Source: Campanula takesimana
Taxonomy: Eukaryota; Streptophyta; Magnoliopsida; Asterales; Campanulaceae
Assembly (NCBI GenBank): GCA_026119855.1
Contig: JAOWBW010000043.1
Location: forward strand, 806,001 to 870,000
Length of the DNA stretch: 64,000 nucleotides
Reading direction: 5' to 3'
The notes beneath the pieces were generated by a model, which worked only from the letters and a program-made list of their open reading frames with translations, searched no databases and was not told where the DNA came from. Shown here piece after piece: positions 22,034 through 33,336 of this stretch; within the stretch, counting starts at the first letter, position 1; each line of letters starts with the position of its first letter. The position numbers and the translations under genes were made by a program.

Positions 22034-23347
22034 GAAGAATGAATTGACTATGATGAGACCTATGCTCCAGTTGCTAGACTTGAAGCAATTAGGTTGTTTC
22101 TTGCCTACTCATCATCCAAGAATATGACTGTATATCAAATGTATGTTAAAAGTGCATTCCTGAATGAGATTCTTCATGAAAAAGTATTTGTCGCACAGCC
22201 TCCTGGGTTTGAATCCCCAAAATCCCTAGATCATGTTTATAAGCTGGATAAAGCATTATATGGACTCAAACAAGCCCCCGGAGTTTGGTATGAGACTTTG
22301 TCCAACTTTCTACTTGAAAAGGGATTTACAAAAGGGCAAATTGATAAAACCTTGTTCATTAAAAAGTCCAACCAAGATATTTTACTCATTCAAATTTATG
22401 TGGGTGATATTATATTTGGTTCAACTAATGATCAATTGTACAAGGAATTTGGATCAACTATGCAAGAGAAGTTTGAAATGAGCATGATAGGAGAGCTCAC
22501 ATTCTTTTTGGGTCTACAAGTAAAATAGTTACCCAATGGAATTTTCATAAATCAAGGGAAATATACTAGAGATATGTTGAAGAAATTTGATATGCACAAT
22601 GTATCTACAGCCAAAACTCCTCTATCAACAACTGCAAAATTACATGCAGATCCTGAAGGCCAGAGTGTGAATCAAACTTTGTATAGAAGTTTTATTGGAT
22701 TTCTTCTCTATGTCACTGCTTCAAAACCTAACATCATGTTCAGTGTTTGCTTATGTGCAAGGTTTCAAACAGATCCTAAAGAATCACACCTAGCAGTAGT
22801 TAAAAGGATTCTAAGATATCTTAAAGGGACTCCTGATTATGGGATTTGGTACCCTAAAGAATCTCATTTATCTCTCATTAGATATACTGATTCAGACTAT
22901 TCTGGATGCAACTTGGATAGGTAATCCACCAGGGGTAGTTGTCAGTTTTTGGGCTTAAGAATTGTGAGTTGGTGCACCAAAAAGCAAACTTCAGTTGCTA
23001 CATCAACAGTAGAAGCAGAATATGTTGCTGCTGGACTATGTTGTTCACAAGTCCTTTATCTAAGAAATCAACAGGAAGACTTTGGAAATTATCAAGATCA
23101 CATTCCTTTCTTCTGTGATATCACCAGTGCAATAGTAATGACTGAAAATCTAGTTCAGCACTCCAAAACAAAGCATATTGAAGTAAGGCATCACTTCATA
23201 AGGGATCATGTAGAAAAAGGTGATATATGCCTTTCTCATGTGTGCACTGAGAATCAACTGGCTGACATTCTCACAAAAGCACTGGATGAGCTAAGATTTG
23301 GATATTTAAGAGCAAATTTGGGGATGCTGAATATGCCAAGTAAATAA
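22034..23347 (+). pseudogene. S2 reverse transcriptase and RNase H
   Basis: RT blocks are recognisable: YQMYVKSAFLNE, FVAQPPGF, ALYGLKQAPGVWY. The catalytic box at 22397-22408 is YVGD instead of YVDD. RNase H follows (YTDSDYSGC, STVEAEYVAA, HIEVRHHFIRDHVEKG, DILTKALDE). Premature stops are at 22031, 22040, 22526 and 22922; there are no indels in this part. The reading frame ends at 23345-23347. Confidence 0.88.
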
Positions 23348-23485
23348 AAAGGAAATTTCATTGAAAAGCACAGTAGGGTACATTACATAAGGAAGTAGTA
23401 CATCAAAAAGGCTACCATCAAAAGGTCACCTTACTACTAGAAACAAAAAGGAGCTAAAAATACATCTTCTGCTCCAGACTGGTCC

Positions 23486-23520
23486 AAGATAGCAGACCTC
23501 CACTCTAGGTCTACTATCTT
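23486..23520. repeat. S2 signature-motif hairpin between converging ORFs
   Basis: An inverted repeat of the S2 signature motif: AAGATAGCAGACCT (23486-23499) and AGGTCTACTATCTT (23507-23520) with a 7-base loop and one mispair. It lies between the pol stop (23347) and the antisense ORF stop (23681), where transcription would converge. This is the same position as the S1 hairpin at 1027-1056. Confidence 0.7.
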
Positions 23521-23680
23521 CTTAAAAGAACTCTTATTCTTCTGACCTCCACTCTCCTGCTATAAAGGAACACTCAGCAGTAATCTCCTCTTCCACCTAA
23601 ACTCCTCCTCCATGAGAACTCTCTCCAATGGGATGCCCTGACTCATCTATCCTCTCCAACAAAGGTGCTCTATCATTTCT

Positions 23681-24406
23681 CTAAGACCCTCCTCCTAAGA
23701 CAGATTGATTAGAAGATGGCCAAATAGACTTAGGCCACCAATTCTTGGTCTTTTGAGAGCTTTGGAAGTTCTCAAGAGGTGATGTGAAGCTAAAGGTTCC
23801 AGAAGAGTTATGGCTCTCACTGAAAACATAGGCCTGATCAGACCTAAAGCTCCCCTCCTCCCTCTCCCCTGTTCTAAAAGGACTACAACAAGCAAAATAT
23901 TTGCTTGACAGTAGGGAAAATGAACTAGTCTTGGTATATGAACTACCCTCATAGTTGTCCCCTTGTCCTTCTCCTCTCACCCCCTTCTTAACTATCACTA
24001 AATTTGTCTTCCTCTCCAACTGTAAAAGATCAAACAAGGACTTGTGAGGTCCTTTAACCTCCTCTATCTCTGACATCTTGGCCTTTCCTTTGCCTATGTC
24101 ACACCATTTCTCATCACCCACTCCCCTTTTCAGTCTTTTTCTCTCCTCCTTGATAAATTCATCTCTGGCATGCAACCACATCTCTTTCTTCATTGACCTC
24201 TCCATCAGCTCCTCTTTCTTTCTAGGATCATTTGGTAGAATTTTCTCTACCTCTTGTTCCCAGTCCAAGGCCTCTTGAGCCTAGTATTCCCTAAATTCTC
24301 TTAAGAATTTCTCATCTACCTTCTCTTCCTCCTTCTCCATGAACTTTAACTTCTTTACAAGATCAGACATCTTGCTTGGGCTAAAAATATTGGTGAGTCT
24401 ACCCAT
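23681..24406 (-). pseudogene. S2 antisense ORF, unknown function, one stop
   Basis: An ORF of 242 codons opposite to pol, from the ATG at 24406 (MGRLTNIF) to a stop at 23681-23683, with one TAG at 24283-24281. The protein is highly charged, with a likely N-terminal helical region (about residues 13-110), then Ser/Phe-rich segments and a Trp-rich end (NWWPKSIWPSS). GTFSFTSPL (about 23800 downward) is shared with the S1 antisense ORF. A TATA-like CTATATAAG lies about 100 bases upstream (24507-24515). It is better preserved than gag-pol. No known domain is recognised. Confidence 0.65.
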
Positions 24407-24973
24407 TTTTTATGGAAAAGTAAAGGAACAAGGTCTACAATCTTACTATGAGCTATCTTTTATCTAAGCTATTGTTACTGTGATTTATAATTCACCAACA
24501 AAGGTTCTTATATAGAAATATTTTACATCATTTAATTCATCTCGAAAATTTATGTGGTAGATACAATGATGATAGTAGACCTCAAAAGATGCAACTCCAG
24601 TAAGGTTGATTTGATACGGAAATTAATCTTGCCGCTTGACCAACCTGATTTATTGTTAAAATTGGACTTAAGCATGTCAATATTAATTGAAGGAATAAAG
24701 AATGTTTTCTTCCTTCACGCTAAGTCCTCTGCGTAAATATAAAAGGAGTGATGTTACTGTTTCAACAATTACAATTTGATGCGTCACCTGCTTACTCACG
24801 TCGCTTATAAATTTATTGTAAAGGGCATGTCTTTTCAACTTATTTCAGTTGTCTCTTACCCCTTTATAAACCACTGTTCCATGTACACCAATCATTCCTC
24901 TTAAACCCTTCTTCTCCATTTAAACAAAAGTTACCATTACAACCTCTGTTTTTCCCTTTCAAACCCAAGAAAA
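24407..24973. promoter_or_regulatory. S2 candidate divergent promoter region
   Basis: This 567-base AT-rich interval separates the 5' ends of the antisense ORF (minus) and the envelope-like ORF (plus). TATA-like boxes face outwards: CTATATAAG at 24507-24515 (minus) and TTATAAA at 24864-24870 (plus), each about 100 bases before its ATG. One signature motif (24571-24582) and a variant (24431-24444) are present. Promoter function is inferred. Confidence 0.45.
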
Positions 24974-25717
24974 ATGAATTCCTCATCTGCTCATGATTAC
25001 CTCATTCAAAAATCATTCTACCATAATCCCGCTGGTGGATGGATAGGAGAGCTTCTTACAAATGCTAAATTGAAGACCTTCATGGAGGCCAATCCCCCAA
25101 TTCTTCCTCTGCTCTGCTCCCACATCTACAATAATGGAGTTTGGACAGGGCAATACATCATTCAGTTTACCCTTCAAGGTACCTCCTACACTATATCCCC
25201 TAGTGATGTTGCTGCCACATATGGCACTGTAAATAAACCCAACATGATAACAAACATTTGGGATTCCAATATCAATTACTCATTTCAAACTGCACATATA
25301 GAGGGATGGCCTACTTACCATACTGATAAACCTGTCTATAAAAAGTTCTTTTCTCCCCAATTTTCTACTTTAGCTAATGTATTTATGAAAGGTTTATGTG
25401 GAAAGACCTCTTCTCACCATATTATGAGCCCTAGTAAGTGGAAACAATTGTTGTGTCTATTGCATACAGTTCAAACCACAAATTGGAGCTTTGTATTGTT
25501 GTCTAATTTTATACTTAGGTCTGGCCATCATCCCCTTAAAACCAAAACCAAATCCTCAACAAATCCAGGATTATTTAGGTTTATGAGTGGGATTTTGCTT
25601 CATATTGGGAGAACATGAGAGTTAGAGTACCTGCCCCGTATGATAGGCAAGCTACCCATCACAGATATAAGGTATTTAGCATTCATACCTTCCCATACAA
25701 ACAACAGGGTAGGGTAC
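24974..25717 (+). pseudogene. S2 envelope-like ORF, part 1 (before G1)
   Basis: It starts at the ATG at 24974 (MNSSSAHDYL). The frame is open to 25616, where a frameshift is needed; frame +2 (VRVPAPYDRQATHHRYKVF) then leads to the G1 insertion and continues in frame at 38685. Sense ORFs in this position in Sireviruses are called envelope-like. I see no signal peptide or clear membrane span here, so fusion function is not supported. With parts 2 and 3 it totals about 1,030 codons. Confidence 0.7.
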
Positions 25718-26634
25718 TGTAGACACCCCGCCTTGGACCGCTCACCCCGATTGCACATTTGATTTTGTGTTTCTCCCTATTTTAAGTGTTTCTCGTTAGT
25801 TTCTGTTACTTCCGTTATGTTCCTGACTGACTTCATTAAGTCCAGGTACCAAACTGAATAACAGTGCTGACTTTCTAGTGTATTCTGTCTTTTTTTGCCA
25901 TCTCTAAGGCTCGCGCTTTCACCCTTTGGGGTCAGATGCGCGCGCATCCCGCCACCAAGGCAGGAGGCGCTCGCACCCGGGCGTCAGTTACAGATTTCTG
26001 TCCAAGAATCCCTCCCTTGCTCCTTTTAACAGGATTTGCTCGGGAAACTGACCTTTGTGACTTGGTTTTGGCACCAAAAACATACCTTATTTACCTATAA
26101 AAACCCCTCTAATACTTACAAGGCATTTTCCTAAGAACCTCTTGAAAGAGTCTTTGAAGTTCTTTGAAGTATAAGTAAAAGACTACTCTTTTCTCTCCTT
26201 TTCTACTTAATCTTTTCTCTCTTTATTTTGCTTTAATCAAAGTGCAATCACCCAAACATTTTGGGACATGACACCAAAGACTACTTCACTTCAATGAAGC
26301 TAGTCACGGAGTCATCTCCCTACATTCCAAACACCCCTTTTTTGAACCCCCTTTTTATCATAAAAAATAAGAAGAACATTTCATCATTTATGTAGATTTT
26401 GATCAAGAAATACCAACTTTAGTTGGTGAGATGGGTGTTTAAGTACTTCACATCTGTAACCCAACCCCCGAACCTCATAACAAAGAATCTCTGTTTTCGT
26501 AATCAAACTTAGGCTATATATATTAGGTTTTTCTTATGTTCCCCTAAAACATATGTGGCGACTCTAAAACATAAATAGACATCCTAGGGTAACACACCGC
26601 TCTAGCCAAGCCGTGGTCCCTCGGGTATCTACAG
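25718..26634 (+). repeat. G1 5' LTR (917 bp)
   Basis: It runs from TGTAGACACCCCGCC to GGTATCTACA and is nearly the same as 37706-38679, which carries an extra segment of about 60 bases near 38100. It has a TATA-like CTATAAAAA near 26095 and CG-rich signature motifs at 25906-25985. Confidence 0.94.
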
Positions 26635-26652
26635 TGGCAACTCCGCTGGGGA
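26635..26652 (+). other. G1 primer-binding site
   Basis: GTGGCAACTCCGCTGGGG directly follows the LTR. Tat-lineage elements have sites of the form TGGCGACTCCRCTGGGGA; I recall these as matching arginine tRNA, but the tRNA match was not checked. Confidence 0.6.
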
Positions 26653-28184
26653 TGTTTGAGGGTTAAACTTGCGTTTCTGATCAAAATCTACATCTTTTCT
26701 GGGAATTTTGGTTCCCGATGGGGGAAGCGTGCGCCTCTGGCCTTCTTGGCCTAAGCCGCGTGCGGCCCACATCAAGGACCAGAGTCGCCCGCTTCCTGAT
26801 GTTCTTCCTGTTCTTCTTCTTTTTTCTACACTAATTATTTCTGTAGGGGTTACAGTATACATTTAGGACCAGGGCAATCCCCTGAGTCCAAAGTCTGACA
26901 ATCTGACAGGTTTGCCCAGAAGTTGGCGCCTCCCATAAACTCTACGCTAGGGGCGCGCATTCCACAACACAGGCCAGAGACGCGCGCTTCTGGGTGGTTT
27001 TCTAGAACAGGGACAGTTTCAGAACAGAGTAGAATGATTGGGGTGTGGGCACAGTTGCCTGCATCATGGACTGATTTGGACCTCTTAACTATTTCATTTT
27101 ATGTTTTGTTTTATCGGTCACACGGGTGATTCGAGAGTTGTAATTATGTGCTTATTTACTTTTATTTCATAAAAAAAAAGTAAAAAATTGTTACATGTTA
27201 GACCTCACACTACGTGCACAATCTCCTATAAATTGCTCATTATCGAGTCGCACAAGTTTATAACCCCAAACCCGTCGAGGCCCGTCCTAGAGAGTTTCAA
27301 GCTCCACCCGACCTTGACTCTTTCGAAGCGGTAAACCTCAACCCATGGCATAGTTCATGACTACAAGCCGGGGGTGACCTTAAGCCTCTCATTAGCCGAG
27401 CACAAGCCAACACAATTCTAGTTAGGGTCTAACACTCCGTGACTGAAGTCGGTTTTCATGTGCCGAGATTTCCCTAAACTAATGTCTTCAAAACATACAT
27501 GCCAAGTGGTTATCATGGATGAATTAAAACTCCATCCCTAAGTGGTTATTATGGACGAAAATAAAAATCCATCCCCGCATGTATGCTTTACTACATTAAT
27601 TTAGTTTAATCCCGACATGTATAAGATTCACAAGCGTGATGGAATCCGATGAGTATATGGGACCGCGAGATGGTCTATATACTAGTGTGACGATTCCATT
27701 ATTTTCTTAGAAACTCAAAAGGGACCCCGTCCCTCTGACTTATAAAATAAAGAGTCTTTTCTTATGTGGTTTGAGTCGTGTGCCCAATGTGTGTTCTAAG
27801 CCTCTTCATGGACCGAAAGTGTTACTCAAGACTGACAAGGGCCTCTTCTGCAATATAGGTTCAATTTGTACTTATAGAGTCTTCCAGAATTTAGCGAATC
27901 GGTTAGTTATTGAAGTGATTACTCCAATAGCTCCAACAGTAACCATGACCGGCAGCAGCAACACCATGTCTCTCGGGTAGCTTTCAGCTATGGTCCAAGT
28001 GCTCCAAGATTAAGTCTCCACTCTTAATAAGGAGGCCCAAAATAAGGATGATCTTTGGCAATCCCACCTCGACAATCAAAGGGAGGCCCACGAGGCCGAA
28101 ATGGAGCAAATGAAAGAAAAGCTCACCAAGCTTGCTAAGGGTAAAAACAAGAAAGACAATGAGGAGGCCGAATAGACCGAGGGT
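26653..28184 (+). other. G1 5' leader
   Basis: A long untranslated region between the primer-binding site and gag, as is common in Tat elements. It carries further CG-rich signature motifs (about 26719, 26748, 26948, 26976) and an imperfect repeat around AAGTGGTTATCATGGA (27504-27555). No convincing coding frame was seen before 28185. Confidence 0.55.
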
Positions 28185-29443
28185 TTGTTTGAGAGCCCCT
28201 ATATCAATGCCCGCACAAAGAAAATGGGGGAACCAAGCACCGAGAATAATGAGCACAAGATGGTTGATTTAATTATGGCTTACATAGATCAACGCTTCAA
28301 CGGCCTCAACGTGGGGAAAAGTCCCGACACGAGCCTTTATCAGTCCTCCATTCTCATGAGCACAATGGCCGCTCTCCTCGACAAGTTTAAAATGCCCGAC
28401 ATCAGCAAGTTCAAGGGAAACTATTGTCCCATGGCACACATCGAGACTTACATTTGGGCTATGGTACCGAAGAAGGTCTCTCCCAAGGTATGGCACAATG
28501 CTTCCCTCTTACTCTTGAGGGGGCGGCAAAGGATTGGTATGCAACTCTCCCGCTCACAGTCTGTCTTGATTGGGATGCCGCCATACTTGCCTTTAAGAGT
28601 CAATACCAAGGCAACACCACCCACCGGCCAACCAAGAAAGAGCTCGAGAACACTACTCAAAGGGACAATGAGTCCTTCATTGACTTTACGAGAAGGTGGA
28701 ATGACAAGCTTGCTGAGATTGTCGAGAGTCCTAACACCAAGGAGCAAATGGACATCTTTCTTAAGTGTCTAAAGATTGATCTCCGCACCCACCTAAGTGG
28801 GGCTTGCTATGCCGATTTCTCACAAATGTATGAGGCGGGAATCCGAATGGATGAGTTGCTCAAGGAAATCAAGAAAAGTTCTCCTAGCTTCCGTTACAAG
28901 GCCGCCTCTAACTCCGCAAAAGAGGCTTCGGTTAATGCCGTTACTACTGATAAGGGGAATTACAAAAGGGTTCCTCCTCCACAAGGCAAGAACTTTCAAG
29001 ATAATCGTGTCTACACTCCTCTCCACGGCATGACTATCACCGAGGCCTTCGAAGCTCTCAAGGCCAAAGTGAAATTTACTTCTCTCCAAGGGTACAAACC
29101 CAAGACAATGCGTCCCAACCATGCCTACCACAAGCATTGTGACTACCACCAACATAGTGGCCACACCACCGAGAAATGCTTTGTCCTCCGCAATGTCATC
29201 CAAGATCTCATAGACAAGAAAGAGTTCATAGTGCCTAATGGCGAGGATGTCAATGTAATAGAGGTAGGAGAATTTGAGGAGACCACTCATTCAATCCCAA
29301 TTGTGAATGAGGGCTCTAATGTGATAAATAAATTTGACAATTCTTGTTACGTTGTGACTTACGATGAGGTAATAAGGGAAGTACTAGAGAATAGGAAAAA
29401 GAAGCAAGATGGGAATGTCAACATGCTAACTCGATCCGGATGA
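28185..29443 (+). pseudogene. G1 gag
   Basis: Two overlapping frames join by a frameshift at about 28440. The first gives the N-terminal part (MVDLIMAYIDQRF, KFKMPDISKFKG). The second gives the retrotransposon Gag domain (LEGAAKDWYATLP, LAFKSQYQGN, SFIDFTRRWNDKLAEI) and a zinc-knuckle-like CDYHQHSGHTTEKC. It ends at 29441-29443. It would form the virus-like particle and bind RNA. Confidence 0.85.
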
Positions 29444-29527
29444 GTCATAGCAAGCAACCCAGCTACTTCTGCACCAAGCACCTCTTCTTAAAAACCGTTC
29501 GCTCGTGACACTCCCGAAGACCCTTTA

Positions 29528-30435
29528 TTGGTTCAACTCAAGAAAACTCAAGCCAACATATCCATTTGGGACCTCATTGCATCCTCAAAGAAGCACCGAG
29601 ATCTTGTCATCAGTAATCTTGATGACACGTCGATCTCTCCCGATACAACTCCCGAAGACCTTACGACAATGATAGGTAACATTCATTTTGGCAATGTTAT
29701 CACCTTTGCCGACATGGACCTTCCACCATTTGGTTCCGACCACAATGAGGCCATTTATCTCAAGGTGAGTGCAATGGGGAGACCTATTTTAAGAGTCTTG
29801 GTTGACGGTGGTTCCGCACTCAATTTGATGCCCGGCCGAATCATAGGCATACTGGGGCTTAAGAATTAGACTTAAAGCCTTCTACTCAAGTGATCCGAGG
29901 TTACGATAGCACTGCCCGCACAGTCATGGGTATGGTGGAAATAGACATTGAATTTGGGAGCATGGTCATATCCGTCCCGTTTCAAGTGCTCGATGTGCCT
30001 TCTTCATTTAACTTACTCTTGGGCCGCCCATGGATACACAGTTCAAATGTCATCCCTTCGACTCTCCATCAGTGTGTGAAGTTCAGAAATGGGGATAAAA
30101 TAGTGACCGTTATGGCAAAAAACGTCACTATCCACAGAAAGGGGGAACCCATTTACCAAATTCAGCATGGTTTAGCAGACTCTACCCTCTCCGGCATCTC
30201 AATCAACGCCATTGACAAAGAAGGGGGAAACGAATCATGGACCCTTGGAAATTGTAAAGTCCTCCGCATGATGAGGAATATGAATTACTTCCCTGGTTTA
30301 GGCCTAGGGAAATATCAACAAGGAAGGATGCAACCTATTGAGGTTCCTTTTGTTAAGAACACATTCGGTTTGGGATATGAGCCTTCCAGAGATGACTTGA
30401 AACACGAGCAAGCCATCAAGAATGAAAAGGCCTAA
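29528..30435 (+). pseudogene. G1 protease region
   Basis: Frames 29528-29869 and 29890-30435, split by a stop and frameshift near 29867, contain the aspartic protease signature (LRVLVDGGSALNLMP), the flap region (MVEIDIEFG) and the conserved Tat segment LLGRPWIHSSNVIPSTLHQ. A G-patch-like GLGLGKYQQG occurs near 30300, as seen in several Tat elements. Confidence 0.8.
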
Positions 30436-31067
30436 GCCTTAAGGGAAGGCCGTCATTATAAGATTCAATTTTAGGCCTTACCGCAAGACACTGAATGGCT
30501 ACTTTGTTCATCAAGGGGAAGAGGTTCCGTATGTAATCTTTCCCGAGCCATGGATTAACAGCATGGGCATTAGATAGCCCGGTCTTGAAATCTTTGCCGA
30601 CTGCGAGATTCAGAAATACGAAAGGGAACCAACTCCCATGTCTCCCCGAGAATGGTGGGGGAAGAAAGTGACCATAGAGTCCGAAACAGAGATTACCGTG
30701 GGGGAGGAATCGACGGATCTAGCCTCCATGTTCGAAGAATTGGCCATCATGGATGAGTTCCAAGTAAACGCCATCTACGACACCGACACGAGAAGGAAAC
30801 TATCAGCGAGATCCAGCCAAGCTCCGAGCCGATCAACAACTGGTATTCTCGAAGGGACCCTTAGTATCCGAGGAATTCTTGGTTGAGAAGATGGGTTGCA
30901 TTCCGCGCAAGGTCACAAAGGAAGACTTTTTCACATTCACTTTCAAGTCCGAGAGTGTTTCCAATACCCTCACCCAAGATGATATGGAGGCCATAGCCGA
31001 GCGTGTGTTCCCTTTCTTTGTTAATGAAAAATTTGATCTTTTTTAGTACCCTGAGATTGCAAACATC
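30436..31067 (+). pseudogene. G1 linker between protease and reverse transcriptase
   Basis: Degenerate coding sequence in mixed frames (for example 30638-30886, with MSPREWWGKKV and MFEELAIMDEFQVNAIYD). It is a low-conservation linker of the Tat polyprotein, with no recognised domain. Confidence 0.5.
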
Positions 31068-32449
31068 ATGAATGATGAATTAACTAATAATGAATCTAAT
31101 GAACTAGTTAATAACGATTCAAATAATGATGAAATAGACCACGAAAACACAACATACTTAAATGAACTTGCTCAACAGGTTCGTAGTCGTAGTGAAAATG
31201 GTCCAGGGGCTGACGAAGAATTGCATGTTGTTAATCTAAGTACCGACAAAGATCCGAAAGAAACCAAGATCGGAAGATTCTTCAAGGGGGAAGAGAAAGA
31301 CAGATTGACTGCACTGCTCAGAGAGTTTGTGGATGTATTTGCATGGTCATACAAAGACATGCCGGGTTTAGACAGAAAGGTCGCTTAGCACAGAATTCCG
31401 ATTATAGACGATGCTAAGCCGACAAAGAAGAAACTCAGAAAGATCAAGTCAGAATGGTCTCTACAAGTCAAAGAAGAGATAGAGAAGCTTCTAAGTGTAG
31501 GATTCATCAAAGTTATTGAGTATCCAACATGGCTAGCCAATGTGGTCACATTCTGGAAGGCTAATGGCAAGGTTCGTGTTTGTGTGGACTTCCGAGATTT
31601 GAACAAAGCTTCTCCAAAGGATGACTTTTCACTACCCAACATTGACATGCTAGTCGACTGCACCGCTGCCTACGAGGTCCGCTCGTTTGTGGATGGTTTT
31701 GCTGGGTACAATCAGATTCTCATGGCCGAGGAGGATCAACACAAGACTGCTTTCACAACACCGTGGGGAACCTTTTGCTACACAGTTATGCCATTTGGGT
31801 TAATGAACGCTGGGGCTACTTACCAAAGGGCCGTGACAGACTTATTCCATGACATGATTCACAAAGAGATCGAGGTCTATGTGGACGACATGATCATCCA
31901 CTCGAAGGGACCGACGGTCAACATTTGATTGACCTCCGCAAGTTCTTTGAAAGGCTTCGACAACACAAGATGAGGCTCAATCCCGCAAAGTGCACTTTTG
32001 GGGTTATCCGAGGCAAGGTTCTTAGTTACATGGTCATAGAAAGGGGTATTGAAGCAGATCCCACAAAAATCAAGGCAATCATTGACTTGGCTCCCCCCAA
32101 GACACAGAAAGAGATCAAATGTTTCATGGGAAAACTTTAGTACATCAGTCGGTTTATGCACCAGCTTACTTCCATGTGTGAGCCAATCTTCAAGCTACTA
32201 AAACAGAATGTGGCTCTAGAATGGACCGACGCTTGCCAAGAAGCTTTCGACCAAGTGAAGCATTACTTGACATGCCCCCCAGTCTTGGTTCCACCTCACA
32301 AGAAGAAGCCTCTTTTGCTCTATCTCACAGTGAATGATGAAGCCCTTGGGGCTATGCTAGCACAAGAGCAACGAGACTCCACAAAGGAGAATCCCATTTA
32401 TTTTGTCAGTCGCCGATTTCAAGGGGGCGAAAAAACTACTTCGTCTTAG
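31068..32449 (+). pseudogene. G1 reverse transcriptase and first RNase H
   Basis: The RT has all main Gypsy blocks: VRVCVDFRDLNKASPKDD, FVDGFAGYNQILMA, VMPFGLMNAGATYQR and an intact catalytic YVDD (in VYVDDMIIHSKG). A stop lies at 31386 and a frameshift at 31925. The connection and RNase H follow (LNPAKCTFGV, EADPTKIKAI, LEWTDACQEAFDQVK, LYLTVNDEALGAML). The YVDD is intact even though the chain is broken. Confidence 0.9.
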
Positions 32450-33336
32450 AGAAGTCATGTGAAGCACTGGTTTGGGTTACTCAAAAGCTCAAACATTACA
32501 TGGAAGCCTTTCTAATCAAGCTAATAGCAAAAGTGGACCCATTCCGCTACATTTTTTAGAAGCCTTTCATGTCAATAAGGATAGCCAAATTATACTTCAT
32601 GCTCGCCGGCTATGATATCACTTACATCACAGTCAAATCCATAAGGGGTAAAGTGTTTAGTGATCAGCTTGCTGAATTTCCGTGTGACGAAGTGAAGGGA
32701 GGACTTACAGTTTCCTGATGAGCACTTGGTTTGCACTACAACCGAGGAAAATAAGTGGCAACTCTTTTTCAATGGCACCGCCAATAAACATGGTTATGGG
32801 ATAGGAATGTTGCTTGTCGATCCAAAGTACATCTACACTCCAATTGCCATCTGTCTTGAGTTCAAAGCTACCAACAACATTACCGAGTATGAGGCATGCA
32901 TAGCGGGGCTAGAAGCGGCCCTAGAAAGAAATGTCACAGAGTTAGAAGTATTCGGTGACTCCCTGCTCCTTATCAATCAAACATCGGGTAAATGGCGAAT
33001 CCAAGACCCGACCCTCCAACCGTGTGGTCAACACCTCGAGGAATTGGTTGAACAGTTCCAAAACATCATGTTCAATTATTTGCAAGAGACAAGAACCGCT
33101 TTGTCGATGCTTTGGCTACTATAGCCTCACTGGTTGAGATGCCCAAAGGAAAAATGGTAAAACCCTTCAAAATTTCAAGAAGGACCAGTCCGGTATACTT
33201 CATGAACATTGAGATCAATGAAGTCCAAGATAACCCCCTGTGGTACACTGACATCATGAATTTTCTCAACAACGGCACCTTTCCCAAGAATAGCAATCTA
33301 GAACAAGATATGGGTTCAGAAACAGACCTGCGATAA
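32450..33336 (+). pseudogene. G1 second (archaeal-type) RNase H
   Basis: The Tat group carries an extra RNase H. Here it starts near 32745 (WQLFFNGTANKHGYGIG) and has NNITEYEACIAGLEAAL and FGDSLLLI. The first catalytic Asp is Asn (codon 32771-32773, now TTCAATGG), fitting decay of a CpG. The Glu and second Asp remain. The last Asp (in NRFVDALATIAS) is in another frame after a frameshift at about 33080. Confidence 0.82.

Noticed and set aside
26629..27129. ORFs in the G1 leader (26629-26862 minus, 26923-27129 plus)
   Set aside because: They overlap the primer-binding site and leader and are low-complexity, CG-rich reading frames.
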